From NCBI GenBank assembly GCA_026225945.1, contig JAMJFZ010004031.1, positions 8,818,001 through 8,882,000 on the forward strand: a DNA stretch of 64,000 nt, given 5' to 3'. The position numbers and the translations under genes are program-made. The DNA comes from Cricetomys ansorgei (Eukaryota > Chordata > Mammalia > Rodentia > Nesomyidae). Under the pieces are notes generated by a model, which was not told the origin of the DNA, searched no databases, and saw nothing but the letters and a program-made list of their open reading frames with translations. Shown here piece after piece: positions 23,745-59,428 of the stretch (positions are counted from its first letter, which is position 1; each line of letters begins with the position of its first letter).

Positions 23745-24400
23745 AAAACACTTGATTACAGAATGGGCCAAGGTCTAGACACCTCATCAAAGGAGATATA
23801 CAAACAGAAAGTAAGCATATGAAAAGGAGCTCTGCATCGTATGTCATTTGGAATTATAAATTAAATTGAAAAAGTGCAAGGCCATAGGCTCAATTCCTGT
23901 TCCCTAAATAAATAAGTAAAAACTGTACACATATTAGAATGACCAAAATCTAAACCTGGACAATTGTCCAGGACATGGGACAGTGCAGCTGGAGGGCGTG
24001 GGCAATGGCGACATTCTGGAGGCAGCTTGGAAGTTTCTCACTCACACCACAGCATCTGCAAATATCTCGGTTTTGATCCAAAACGGGTTAAACAATTAGA
24101 ACTACAGCAACTTGCACATGGATGTTTACTCGCAATTGCCAGAACTTGGAAGGACCCAAGATGCTCTTTAGTAGTGACACACCCAACAGAAGGGCATTAT
24201 CCCAGCTAAGAAGAAATGAGCTACCCTGCATAGAGAGGCATAGTGAAAGCTGTGCTAAGCCAATCCGAAGACTACCTACTGTAAGATTCCAATCTACAGC
24301 ATTCTGGAAAACGGAAAACTACCCAGATAACAAAAAGACCAATAGGCTAAACAATTAGAGCCATAAGTTCGCTGGTCAGTCAAGTCTTGACAAAGGTCAT
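23745..24400 (+). mobile_element. Ancient L1 ORF2 3' fragment
   Basis: The segment follows the decayed end of mammalian L1 ORF2: GGAGATATACAAACAGAAAG, CAATTGCCAGAACTTGGAAG, AAGAAATGAGCTACC, AGCCAATCCGAAGACTACC and ATTCTGGAAAACGG. No intact reading frame. Confidence 0.65.
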
Positions 24401-24546
24401 CATTTTGAATTTACTAAAGTGCTTCTGCAGAATGTTCTGTAATATCAAGTGTAAATATAGACATTTTTCTTGTTAAAGCTGATTAATATTTGCCTAAAGC
24501 ACAAAAACTCACTTGACATACTTTCCATTGCTTAAAAAACAAGCCT

Positions 24547-24692
24547 TGCCAGGCAGTGGTGGCACACGCCCTTTATCCCAGCACTTAGGAGGCAGAGGCA
24601 GGTGGATCTCTGTGAGTTCGAGGCCAGCCTGGTCTACAGAGTGAGTTCCAGGACAGCCAGAGTTACAACAGAAAAAACCCTGTCTTGAAAAC
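24547..24692 (+). mobile_element. B1 SINE
   Basis: Well-preserved B1: GCCAGGCAGTGGTGGCACAC through AAACCCTGTCTTG. Confidence 0.9.
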
Positions 24693-24962
24693 CCGGGGTT
24701 GGGGGGAGAAAGCCCTGAGCTTTCTTAACTGAGAAAATGAGTTCAGGGCACTACAGAAATATAATAAACATAGCCCATGCATCATGCTAATGTTTCATGC
24801 TTTATGCAACCAAATTCTAATTACTGTGGTTTTAACAGTCAAAATACCACTTAATATGATGTATGAAGGAATAATCAGATCTCCTTAAAGTAGCACTGTA
24901 TCATTTACCAGGGCCGTGAGGAGGATTTTTGCCTAGTTACATGATCATTAAGAACTACTATT

Positions 24963-49300
<24,338 letters not shown>

Positions 49301-49425
49301 GAAGTAATCACCTTCGACCTCGGAAGTGCTCTCGGATGCTCGCCTTACAGTTCCGGTGACGCTCCCGGAGTTTGTTTACGTCCCTCTCAAACCTAGCGGC
49401 TGTCTTCTCACTCCCGGACTCCAAG

Positions 49426-49497
49426 ATGGGGAAGTCGTTCGCCAATTTCATGTGCAAAAAGGACTTTCATCCTGCGTCCAAATCCAACATCAAGAAG
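49426..49497 (+). CDS. Cir1: Cir1 first coding exon (residues 1-24)
   Basis: ATG in good context (AAG before, G after), donor GTGAGT. It encodes [20 protein letters not shown] plus NIKK, 24 codons, phase 0. Confidence 0.96.
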
Positions 49498-52400
49498 GTG
49501 AGTAAAGCGATCTGGAGAGGGCAGTGACGTCCGGAGCTCCCTGGGACGGTCGTGTGCTCTGCAGGCTGGGGCTGTCGCCCCGTCCTCCACAACCCGACAG
49601 ACTGAAGGTGTGGAGCCCGACGCCGTAGCCTTCGGCACATTCGGGTTCCGTCCTGGATCCCGAGACCAAGGCCTGTGAGCGCTGCTCCCCTGTGTGAAGA
49701 CTCACTGCATAACAGGCATTCCCAGAGAAAGCCACTCTCACTTTCCAGCCCTCTTCCCATCCAGTAGTATGGTGTCTAATGGCTGCGTTCAAGTTAAGCG
49801 TTTTAAATAATGACGGGTCCACCACGTGTGAACACAGAAGGACCTTGGCGAGAACTAAAGCGCGAAAGAATGGCGACGGGCAGTGTCTGAGCTTTGGAGT
49901 CAGATCCGGATTCTTGTTAGTTCAGTGCAGTCACATTTAGCACTGAGGCCTCTCACGAAATAGTTCATGTCGGGATCATTAGCTTACTACTCTACTTTAA
50001 TTACTACTAATTAAAAATGATCATTGTCAGTTGCCCTAATATGAAAAATTGTTAGGATTAAATGAGATAGTATGGGAAAAGAACAGAGACACAAAATGAA
50101 GACTTAGTATTACGCATCACGAAAAGTGCTCAGAAGTGCATAAACTTGTGAGAATATATTAAGCTTTTGTTGCTAAACCAGTTGTGGGTCCTGTATGTTA
50201 CCATACATGTAAAGAATGTTGCGTATATATTAGCGTATATGTATATTAGAATATCTGTGGAAGAATGTACAAGAAATCTAACACTGGGTGTCTGCTAGTA
50301 TAGTTACTTAATTTTTTAAAGTCACTTTCAAAAAAAGAACTTGCTAGATCTTACCATCTTGGCCTTATTCCTTGAACCCCAAAATCTTATTTTGTACATA
50401 CTCCTATTCTCCACGTGACTATTTATTTACACGTTTCATAGTCTCTTTTTTGAGGCGAGGTCTCTGTAGTCTTGGCAGGCTTCAAACCAAGGGAGGACAG
50501 CCCTGAACTCCTGGTCCTCCTGTGTCCACCTCCCAAATGCTGAAATTGCAGGTGTAAACCACTGCACTTGACTTTCATTCCTCCTTTTTAAATCAGTTAA
50601 ATAGTTTATAACATGCCAAGGAATCATTATGAGCACTTCGATGATGGAACTGTGTTTTATTTTTATTTCAGTTAGTGGAGTATAAGTTCTTGAGCAGTTG
50701 AGACCAGTGAAATAACTGTAAAATCTAAAGCTTGAGATACATGGTAATTTTTCTATTTTGTTTAGAGGTTGTTTTTGGACAGGGTCTCACTGCGTAGCTC
50801 CAGTGGCCTGGAGCTCTTAGGAACATCAGCCTCCTGAGTTCCGGGATTATAGTCATGAGCCAGCATTTCTGGCTTAACAGGTGTGTTTCATTAAAGAAGG
50901 CAAGCAGACTTCCAGGCCTGTCAAGATTGCTTAGTGCAGCAGTTCTCAGCCTGAGGATTGTGACCCCTAAGGGATCAAACAGCCCTTACACAGGGGTCAC
51001 CTAAGCCCTTCTGCATATCAGATATTTACATCGTGATTCATGACAATAGCAAAATTACAGTTTTGAAGTAGCAATGAACATAATTTTATGGTTCAGGATC
51101 ACCACAAGATGAGCTGTCTTAAGGGTTGCAGCATTAGGAAGGTTGAGAACCACTGGTTGAGTGGATAAAGGGCTTGATGCACAAGTGAGGATCAGCGTTT
51201 GGATGCCCAGCACCCACATAAAAGCCAGGTAGGAGTTGCAGCCCATTTGTCATCCCAGCCTTCAGGAGATGAAGACAGGTTATCCTCTGTGCAAGCTGGT
51301 AGCTAGATTGGTGGAATTGTAGACTCTGGATTCAGTGAGAGACCCTGCCTCAGTAAGTAAAGTGGGAAGTAATTGAAGAAGGTATTTTGTTTTAGCCCCT
51401 GAACTCCACGCTCACATACTTACTACACACATACAAACATGCATATACATACACACATAGCAGACTTCTTAGGTAATGTGAGTCCAGCTGTTAAATTATA
51501 CTTGTTTTACTAATACAGGTATGGATGGCAGAACAGAAAATATCGTATGATAAAAAGAAACAAGAAGAATTAATGCAACAGTACCTTAAAGAACAAGAGT
51601 CATACGACAACAGGTAAGTGCCACCTTGTTGGTGTTTTTAGAATAATCAGTCACATGAGAATAATGGCCTGTAGAGTCAACTTCACTCCCATAATCATAC
51701 AAGGCCACTGTTTCCAACATAAAATACAGCTTCATTTGACTCATCTAGTCTGTGAGCAAATCCTAAATGAGGCGGAAGTTACAGAAATAATAAACACTGC
51801 ATGCTGACTACTGGGACAGATTAGAAAGGCTTCTCTTTAACACATTGAAATGAAAAGATGCTCAGGACGCTTAGAAGAGGAGCTGGGTGTCTTTACCCTA
51901 TGTGTTATGGCTAGAGTCCACTGGCTTCTTCCAGGCTGGTACTGCCTTTAGCTGCTTTCATTGTGCTGATTATGTGTGGTTAGTCAACTGAGTAGTGGTG
52001 TTTTTGTTACATAGACTGTACTCTGAGGCAGCATTTATTTTTGAAATATTGACATTTGAAACCTGAAACATTCATCAATTTATGGATAATTGGTCCATGG
52101 TGTTAACATTGACGTAGAGGTATCTGTTCAAGACTGTTTTCAGTTGCTTTGCTTATGTGTTTAGGAACAGAATTTCTGAATCTTAAGATAATTCTTTGTT
52201 TAGCTTTTTAAAGAGCCACCAAACTTTACCACAGTAACGGTACTAATTTTACATTTCCTATTAATGCAGAACGCTTTGTTTACCCTACATGCTCTATGTT
52301 ATAATTTTGTGTTTTTCATTTATTTATTTATTGTTCTTTTCTTTTTTTTGAGATAGGGTCTCACTTAGCCCAAGCTAGTCTTGAAATGCCTATGTAGCTG

Positions 52401-55400
52401 AGGATGACCTGAAACTCTAGATTCTCCTGCCTTGAACTCCCAAGTGCTGGCATGTATGTGATGCTAGGAACCAAACACAGGACTTCCTGTGTGCCAGGTC
52501 AGCACTCTACCAACTGAGTTTTATCTCAGCCCATCTATTAATAACCTTGCTAATGAGTATGAAGTGGTAGCTCGTAGTTTTGATTTGTATTTCTTGACGT
52601 CTACTGAAGCTAAGCTTTTCATTTACTTGATTTAAAATTTTTAAATGGCGTGAAGACAAAATTTGCAGATCTGTTTAAAATATACTTAAGTTTTTAAGTT
52701 TGTGTAGTGTTTCTAAGCCATCACCATATTGAACATCAAAACATTTTTATCCTCTGAAAAAGAAATTTTATGTTCATTAGTAGTCATTCCTCGTTTCCTA
52801 GTGTATCCCATTGCTGCCTCTCACAGGTAATCGCCATTTTACCTTCTACCTATAAATGTATACACTGTTTTTTAATTATGGCAAGGCAAGTGATTAAATA
52901 GTCTTGTGTGATTGGTTTATTTTTTAATTTTTAAAAATAGATCCATTTATATGTGTACGTACACATATTTGGGGGTCACATGAGGGCCTTGGTGCACACG
53001 TGGAAGTCGGAGGACAGCTTGGTGGGAGGCAATCCTCTTTTCACTATTTGGTCTCAGGGATTGAGCTCAGGTCAGCAAGCGTGGGTGGCGGCAACTTTGC
53101 CCACCGAGTCATGTTACTGGCTCCTGATTCCTTTCACTTAGCTTGTTTCTGAAGATCATCCACCACATATTTTAGTACGTATGTTAAAGAATAATATTCC
53201 ACAATAAAGATGTATATTTGTCATTCTGTTTTGTTTGCTTGTGTTTTGTTTTCGCAGTATTTTTTTAATAGAATCCATTGGAGAAAAGAGATTACATAGA
53301 ATAATTTAGTGTATCCTTTGTGATCGCCTTTTCCAAATACAAAGATATTTCATACTTAGACTTTAGCTTTTTCTAATACTTAACTTGAAGTTTATGGATT
53401 CAACTCTAACTCAGCATAGTCATCCTGCTTGTTGTGGGTGCTTTTTGTAAGAAGCCCAACACATGCTCCATAGAACCTACAGAGGAAATTTCACTACTAT
53501 AAAAATTTAAGATTTTATTTTGAGGAATAGCCGTTTCTGGCTTCATTGTATTAGCCTAAGAATTTGGTTCTTGGGGCTGAAAAGTCAGCTCAGTTACAAA
53601 CTGAGCTGTTGTCATGTAGGCATGAGAACCCGAGTTTGAATTCCTTATCCCTACATAAAAAGCCAGATGTATGATACTTGCCTGTGATCCCAGTGCTCCC
53701 TAGGGCTTGGTGGTTAGCTATTCTAGTCCATCAGTGAACCCCAGGTTTAGTGAGAGACCTTCTCTAAAGAGTAAGGTGGCAGGTTGGCCAGAGGCTAAAG
53801 GCAAATATAATCCCTAACGCCAACAGAGAGAAAGAAGCAGAGAACTGTCTGCACAAAGTTGTTCTCTGATCTTCACATGTGTACAAACATGTTTCTACAC
53901 ACATCACGCACAGTAGTTAATTAAAAACAAGGTGAATGATTGAGAAAAACACCCTACTTCAGCCTCTGGCCTCCACCTGTACACACACAACACACAATTA
54001 AAAATACTAAAATAGCTGGGTGGTGGTGGTGCACGCCTTTAATCCTAGCACTCAGGAGCCAGAGGCAGGCAGAACTCTGGAGTTGGAGACCAGCCTGGTC
54101 AGCACAGTGAGTTCCAGGAGAACCAGGGCTACACAGAGAAACCTTGTCTCAAAAAAAACCAAAAGGGGAAAAAACAAAACAAAAAAAAAAAAAAAAAAAA
54201 CCAAAGCCTTTTTTATAAGTGTGTGTGTGGGGGGGGTTTGGTTGTAGCACCAAAATGCCTGATGGCATATAGGATTTCAAAACTATTTCAGCAGCATTTC
54301 ACAGCTTTGAAGAAAATCTTGTAAGAGTAATCATTTCATCTTTTCCCCTTTTTATTGGGAGAACTAGAGGGAAGAAGGAAGCCTCAAATTTCCAAGAAGT
54401 TTCTAATAAGACAGCACTTTTCAGGCTCTATCTCTAACAAAAATATCTTAATCCTTTTGGATTATTCTTTGAGTGGTGGCATGCTATACTGTTCTTTCTC
54501 CTGCTTAAAACTGTACTGTTATTTCATTTAGATTGCTTATGGGAGATGAACGTGTGAAGAATGGCCTGAATTTCATGTATGAGGCCCCACCGGGGGTTAA
54601 GAAAGGTACTTGCCTCATTTCCTTTAAGCTTTGATGTGGTTACCTGTAAAGACTGAGAAGGGCAGACAGTATTTTAAAAGATTATTTTTTGTCTTTTTTC
54701 ATTGCTATTAACTCTGTGACAACAGTGACACAAATGTTGTCATCAACACAATAGAATAAACAAAGTATTTTTCTGATGTAAAAACTTATGTGCTTTTCAG
54801 GGGTGGAATGTTCAATATTGGCAGAAGTACATTTATCCTCTGATAATGTACACATACCTGTAGTGTAGTCCTTCTTACTAAACACATTTTCAAATGGAAA
54901 ATCTATTCACTGCCAATGAAAAACATAAAAGCTTAAAAATTAGGAATTAACATGCCTACTTTGGACTCTAGTTCGACATTGTGGTTTATCCTTCAATGTT
55001 GTATTTTGTCCTTCAGTGATCTGGAGTTTTAGCTTGTGAAAAAGAAAAACCAGTTAATTCTTACAAGTTACAATTAAATAATACAGCATAATGAGTAGTA
55101 GACTTTTCTACTGGCATTTCTAACTTGTCCTGCTTTTCCTGTGCTGTGACTATGCAATCAAGAAAACAAAGAGGTAAAGTACTCTTCTCTGTTTGAATTT
55201 ATTAATAGTTGATTGTGATTTTATGGAAAATTGAAAGAATTTTACTGACTGTTGTAGAAGGAAGAAACGGAAGGAGAGACAGAATACAAGTTTGAATGGC
55301 AGAAAGGTGCTCCAAGAGAAAAGTAAGGCCAGTCTGTTGCTAGGGGAAAATGTGTTGCTGTCTGCAGTCCTTCTGACCTCTTACTAGGGCTCATTCAGCA

Positions 55401-57501
55401 GGGCAGATGACTAATGTGGAGGGCTATGCTTACCAGTATGCTTCATTCTAGCCTTGGATTATATACTTGCTCACTTTGTAAAACTGTACATTGTTGGACA
55501 ATATACACACTTAAAAATTGATGCTAGTTTTATATCTTATAGTGATAATGTATTCTATAATGTTTTACGAACTATAAACGTTTCTCAGGTTAACTGCCAT
55601 TAAATTTATTGAATTGTTCTTGATACTATATTCATACACTTTTTGTACTTAACAGATATGCCAAAGATGATATGAACATCAGAGATCAGCCTTTTGGTAT
55701 TCAGGCAAGTGACACATACTTTACTCTTTAAGAATAATTTTTATTTAGTGCATATATCTTTACATTATTTTCCAAAAGATGTTTATATTAGAGTTCTCTA
55801 AAGGAACAAAACTGATAGAATGAATGTATATATTAAAAAGGCATTTATTATGCTAGCTTATAGGATGTGGTTCAGTTGTCCAGCAGTATCTGTCTCATGA
55901 TGGGAAGGTTGGGAAATCTGGTGGTTGTTCAATCCATGAGGCTGGATGTCTCTGCAGTCCCAATCTGGCTCTCGAGTCCCGGAGGATTCTGCAGAGCCAC
56001 TGGTCTTCAGACTGTGTTGGAATCTTGAAGAAGTTGTATTTAATACCAGCAGCAACCGGATAGAGAAACTTGAACTTGCCAGTGAGAAAGAGAGCAAGCA
56101 GGCAGAAAGGAAAGCTTCTTTGAGTTCTTTTTATGTGAGCTGTCACCAAAAGAATGTGGCCCAGATTTAACAATCTGATCAAGAAAATCCCTCACAGGAG
56201 TGTCCAGCAGCTTAGATGTTAGTTGTTTCCAGATGTAGTCAGATTGCCAGCCAAGATTAGCATCACTGTGTTTAAGCTGAAAAGGAACATTGTGGTTTAT
56301 ATTTGTATCAGATGATAGGAATGAGGAGAAAACATGAAATGTGGTAGGGAGGTGGAAGATAAGAATCAAGTTTCTAATGAAGGAATGATGTGGTCACTAC
56401 AGTTTTCAAATAATTTAGAAAATTAACTTGAGATCAAGAAAAGATGTTAAAATTGCTACTGATTTAGAAGCAGAGTCAGCTGTCACCCCAGGGCTGGTCC
56501 CTGTGAGCAGCGTTGCCTTAGTCACTGTGCATTGTCTGTGGCCGCTCTCCTGTCACATCTGTCACAGCAGCACACTTGAAAAGTTGCAAACAGCCACAAA
56601 CATAAAATAAAAAGCTTAAGGTAACACTTTTTACCTTTACAGAATAAGTTTACTAACCCCTGGCTAGAAATGTGAAACTTCAGGGCTAGAGACAATAGCT
56701 CAGTGGAAAACACTTTCACAGTGTGTTGTTAGGGCCTGGCTTCAATTCGGAGCAGGGCAAAAAACAAAGAAAAGAAATATAGCTGGGGGTGGTGGCACAG
56801 GCCTGTATTTCCAGCTCAGGAAAGGCAGAGGCAAGAAGATTGAAAGCTCAGCCTGAGCTACATGGAGAGACCCTATCTTTAAAAAAAAAGAAGAAGGGCG
56901 ATGTTTAGGTGAGTATATTAAAATTAGAGAACCTAAAATTAAGCATGGCATAATTCTTTGTGATATTTTACCACTTCTTTTTGGATGCCATTGCCTTATT
57001 GTAGGAAGCACAGGTAGGATTCAGCTTAGAATTTTGGCAAAAAAAATATTATAAAAGATTTTAATATTTATATTGAATTACCCACCATAGTAATAGAATG
57101 TCTTTCGTTTGAGATCTTTTTAAAAAGTAACTTAGCCAAGTATGGTGGGTCATGTTTTAATCCCAGCACTCTGGAAGCAGAAGGGGGTGGATCTCTGTGA
57201 GTTCAAGACCAACCTGATCTACATAGCAAGTTCCAGACCAGCCAGAGCTACATAGTGAGGTCCTGTCTTCAAACAGAAAAAGGAAAGGCGAGGGGCGGGG
57301 GGTGGGGGGGCTAAATAAAAAGGATGAGTTGAATGTTAGGCTCTTGGTAATTGAGAATCAAAATAATGTTTATTATTTCTCAGGTTCGAAATGTAAGATG
57401 TATTAAATGTCACAAGTGGGGCCACGTGAACACAGATCGAGAATGCCCTTTATTTGGTCTTTCTGGAATCAATGCAAGTTCAGTTCCTACTGATGGCTCA
57501 G
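49426..57501 (+). CDS. Cir1: Cir1 (RBPJ-interacting corepressor 1), 5' seven coding exons
   Basis: Plus-strand gene running off the right edge. Coding exons: 49426-49497, 51519-51613, 54532-54605, 55163-55173 (11-nt microexon), 55258-55322, 55656-55704 and 57384-57501, jointly open for 484 nt (161 residues plus one base). Human CIR1 is about 450 residues, so the basic/Ser-rich C-terminal part is missing. Features: [20 protein letters not shown] at the start, the CIR N-terminal domain through about residue 45 with a basic/Gln-rich helix, [29 protein letters not shown], and a CCHC knuckle C128-x2-C131-x4-H136-x6-C143. Known role: a nuclear corepressor that links RBPJ (CBF1) to SAP30/HDAC complexes and also sits in splicing speckles. 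The start is favoured by A at -3 and G at +4. Transcription begins in the CpG island shared with Scrn3. Confidence 0.96.
49498..51518 (+). other. Cir1: Cir1 first intron
   Basis: It contains antisense B1 elements (50448-50575, about 50762-50880), a URR1-like hAT element (50938-51155) and a B3-like tRNA SINE (51158-51470). The first 900 bp are otherwise unique-looking. Confidence 0.55.
50938..51155 (+). mobile_element. URR1-like hAT-Charlie element
   Basis: CAGCAGTTCTCAGCCT and AGGTTGAGAACCACTG are clear inverted ends. The flanking 8-mers GCTTAGTG and GTTGAGTG match at 6 of 8 positions, consistent with an aged hAT target duplication. Confidence 0.72.
51519..51613 (+). CDS. Cir1: Cir1 coding exon (residues 25-56)
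   Basis: Acceptor AATACAG, donor GTAAGT. The 95 nt encode [20 protein letters not shown] and [11 protein letters not shown], a charged helical segment of the CIR N-terminal domain. It ends two bases into Arg. Confidence 0.96.
52060..52720 (-). mobile_element. Ancient antisense L1 fragment, SINE-interrupted
   Basis: AATATTCCACAATAAAGATG-type and ATGAGTATGAAGTGGTAGCT-type blocks, plus AGAGCCACCAAACTTTACC, are the reverse strand of decayed L1 ORF2 3' sequence. A B1-like antisense SINE splits it at about 52345-52460. Confidence 0.5.
54013..54202 (+). mobile_element. B1 SINE with long A-rich tail
   Basis: GCTGGGTGGTGGTGGTGCAC through AACCTTGTCTC, then an A-rich tail to about 54202. Confidence 0.9.
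54532..54605 (+). CDS. Cir1: Cir1 coding exon (residues 56-81)
   Basis: Acceptor TTCATTTAG, donor GTACTT. The 74 nt encode [20 protein letters not shown] and PGVKK, ending one base into a Glu codon. Confidence 0.95.
55163..55173 (+). CDS. Cir1: Cir1 11-nt microexon (residues 81-84, ENKE)
   Basis: The previous exon ends with one base G. The next exon in frame starts at 55258 with AAG GAA GAA. The 11 nt AAAACAAAGAG, bounded by CAATCAAG and GTAAAG, restore the frame and supply the ENKE expected in the orthologues. Skipping it would shift the frame. Confidence 0.85.
55258..55322 (+). CDS. Cir1: Cir1 coding exon (residues 85-106)
   Basis: Acceptor GTTGTAG, donor GTAAGG. The 65 nt encode [20 protein letters not shown] plus E, ending two bases into Lys. 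Only 84 bp of intron precedes it. Confidence 0.95.
55656..55704 (+). CDS. Cir1: Cir1 coding exon with GC donor (residues 106-122)
   Basis: Acceptor ACTTAACAG; the exon ends CAG and the donor is GCAAGT, a non-canonical GC donor with an otherwise strong consensus. It encodes [16 protein letters not shown]. Confidence 0.92.
55705..57383 (+). other. Cir1: Cir1 intron bounded by a GC donor
   Basis: Unique-looking sequence to about 56680, then an ID-like SINE (56683-56775), B1 (56779-56890) and B1 (57130-57290). A retained frame around 55946-56170 is not supported by splice sites. Confidence 0.5.
57130..57290 (+). mobile_element. B1 SINE
   Basis: GCCAAGTATGGTGGGTCATG, AATCCCAGCACTCTGGAAGC, GTCCTGTCTTC. 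Confidence 0.82.
57384..57501 (+). CDS. Cir1: Cir1 coding exon: CCHC zinc knuckle (residues 123-161)
   Basis: Acceptor TTTCTCAG, donor GTAGGC. The 118 nt encode [39 protein letters not shown], ending one base into Gly. Zinc ligands C128, C131, H136 and C143 are all present. No later Cir1 exon was found before 64,000. Confidence 0.96.
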
Positions 57502-57649
57502 GTAGGCATTAGGCACAATTTATTTGTTTCAGAATTTTGTTAAATAAGGAAAGATAAAGTAACATTTTTATTTAAACTGAACTCTTTTGTTGTGCCTGTA
57601 CTTTAACTTTTGTGGACTAAGACACATTCCCAAAATAGGATGATCAGAG

Positions 57650-57725
57650 CAAGTGGTGTAACTCAGTGGTAGAGTGCTTTGCTTGTCAAATGTATATAAG
57701 GTCTTGGGTTCAGTCCCTAGCATCC
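57650..57725 (+). mobile_element. ID-like SINE
   Basis: GTGTAACTCAGTGGTAGAGT, GCTTGTCAAATG, GGGTTCAGTCCCTAGC. Confidence 0.78.
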
Positions 57726-58371
57726 CTCTCTCCTCCTTGGGAAACTCTTCATTATCTGTGTGGAATTTGAAGTGCTCTATAATAGATTTTAATTTTTCCA
57801 ACCAAAATTTCTGTGAACTTTGTTTTTTATTTATGTTTTTTTTTTAAAAAAACAAGGTCTCATATAAGCTAAGTTGGTCCCAAACTCATTATGTAGCCAA
57901 AGATGACCTTGAACTCCTGATACTCATGCCTCCACCTCCTGAGTGCTATGTAGCCCTGGCCTGAAACTCACTATGTAGACCGGGTTGATCTTGAACTCAC
58001 AAAGATCCTCCTGTCTCTGCCTCCAGAGTGCTGGAATTAAAGGCATGAACCACCACACTTTGCTCCGTTTGTTTTTTTAAATATTTTTATTACTTTATTA
58101 CATGTGTGTCTGTGTGTGCATGTGCACATGTGTGCATATGTATGTACTACACATTTGTGTATATGAATGCAAATGTGTGGATGTCAGAGGACATGCATGC
58201 CAGGTGCACATGTGGAAATCAAAGGACAACGTCTGATGTCATCCCGTCCTTGCCTTCCACCTTGTTTGAGGCATGTTATCTTTGTTGTTGGATGCTGCAT
58301 ACTCCAGGATCACTAGTCTATGAGCTTCCAGGCCATCTCCTGTCTCCACTTCTATCTTGTAGGAGCACTAG

Positions 58372-58770
58372 CATCTTAGTTATTTCTAATGTTGTGAAGA
58401 GATTCCTTTCTATTGCTGTGAAGAGACTGCTGTTACCAAGGGAACTTACAGAAGAAAGAGTTTATTTAGGGCTTACAATTTCAAAGGGTTAGAGTGCATG
58501 CCCATCATGGCGAGAAGCATGGCAGCAGGCGGGTAGACTCTCAGCAGTAGCTGAGAGTTTACATCCTTATCTGCAAGTAGGAGGCAGAAAGAAGGCAAAT
58601 TAGGAATGAGGTGGACTTTGGAAACCTTAAAGCCCACCCCCAGTGTCACCTCTTCTCCAAGAAGACCACACTTGCTAATCCTTCCCAAACAGTTCCACCA
58701 ACTGGAGACCTAATATTTACATGCATGAGCCTCTGGGGACCATTCTCATCCAGGTCACCACAACTAGTGT
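58372..58770 (+). mobile_element. Rodent interspersed repeat related to the 5308-5556 copy
   Basis: It starts CTTAGTTATTTCTAATG and contains TTTCTATTGCTGTGAAGAGA, CATCATGGCGAGAAGCATGG and CAGTTCCACCAACTGG, a familiar rodent repeat pattern. The family was not assigned. Confidence 0.5.
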
Positions 58771-59282
58771 CACTGATACATGCTGCTATACCTGGCTTTT
58801 CATGGCTTCTGAGGATCTGGATGCTGGTCCTCACACTTGCACAGGAAACACTATTTATTAAACCATTTCCTCAGTCCAAGAAATGGTTCTTAAATTTAGA
58901 ATCTCCTGAATTGTAAAACTAGGCTGGACTGAAAACCTCATCTCTCTTTAATTGAGAGATAAAACCTTAAAACTGAGTTTTTTAATAAAGACATTAAACA
59001 TGGTAAGTTGGCCTTGAAAGTTCTGCGTGTTGCTTTCTGCTTAAGAAAATTTGATCTAATTTGGATTGCATCTACAATCTTGGTTCTTTCTATTTAAAAA
59101 AAAAAAGCTGAAAAGTTTTAATTTAAATGCATTAATGCCTTCTTAGTTATTCATTCAGACAAACCACTAATTGAAGCCCAACCCACAGTAATCATAGTGA
59201 AAATAACCCATTTAAGTCCACAACCTTAAGCAAGTTACATTACTTGCATGAGTTTCAGCTCATGATTTTTAAAATAAGGATA

Positions 59283-59428
59283 ACCCAATGGTGGTGGCAC
59301 ATGCCTTTATTCCCAGCGCTTGGGAGGCAAAGGTAGGTGAATATATTTGAGGTCAGCTACCTAGAGAGTTCTAGGTCAGGCAAGGCTACCTAGAGAGACC
59401 CTGTCTCAAGCAAACAAACAAACAAAAA
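59283..59428 (+). mobile_element. B1 SINE
   Basis: CAATGGTGGTGGCACATGCC, TCCCAGCGCTTGGGAGGC, GAGACCCTGTCTCAAGC. Confidence 0.85.

Larger units (their letters stand above)
19801..24962. other. Convergent intergenic region between Gpr155 and Scrn3
   Basis: No protein-coding gene seen. Long 3' UTRs of either gene may extend in. Contents: B1 elements on both strands, a repeated segment (20061-20374 and 22257-22571), a long GGAA/GGGA tract (22048-22258), a B2 (23508-23710), a fossil L1 3' fragment (about 23745-24400) and a B1 (24547-24692). On the minus strand an AATAAA lies at 22796-22791, a possible distal Scrn3 poly(A) signal. Confidence 0.6.
51614..54531 (+). other. Cir1: Cir1 intron
   Basis: It contains antisense L1 remnants (about 52060-52720, and 53150-53260) split by a degenerate antisense B1 (52345-52460), an antisense B2-like segment (52940-53125), a B3-like SINE (53574-53920) and a B1 (54013-54202). 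Confidence 0.5.

Noticed and set aside
49408..49825. Antisense open frames of 76-111 codons opposite Cir1 exon 1
   Set aside because: They are shadows in the CpG island flank, crossing the Cir1 exon/intron boundary.
55858..56369. Open frames of 74-109 codons in a Cir1 intron
   Set aside because: No splice sites or recognisable similarity; overlapping frames on both strands.
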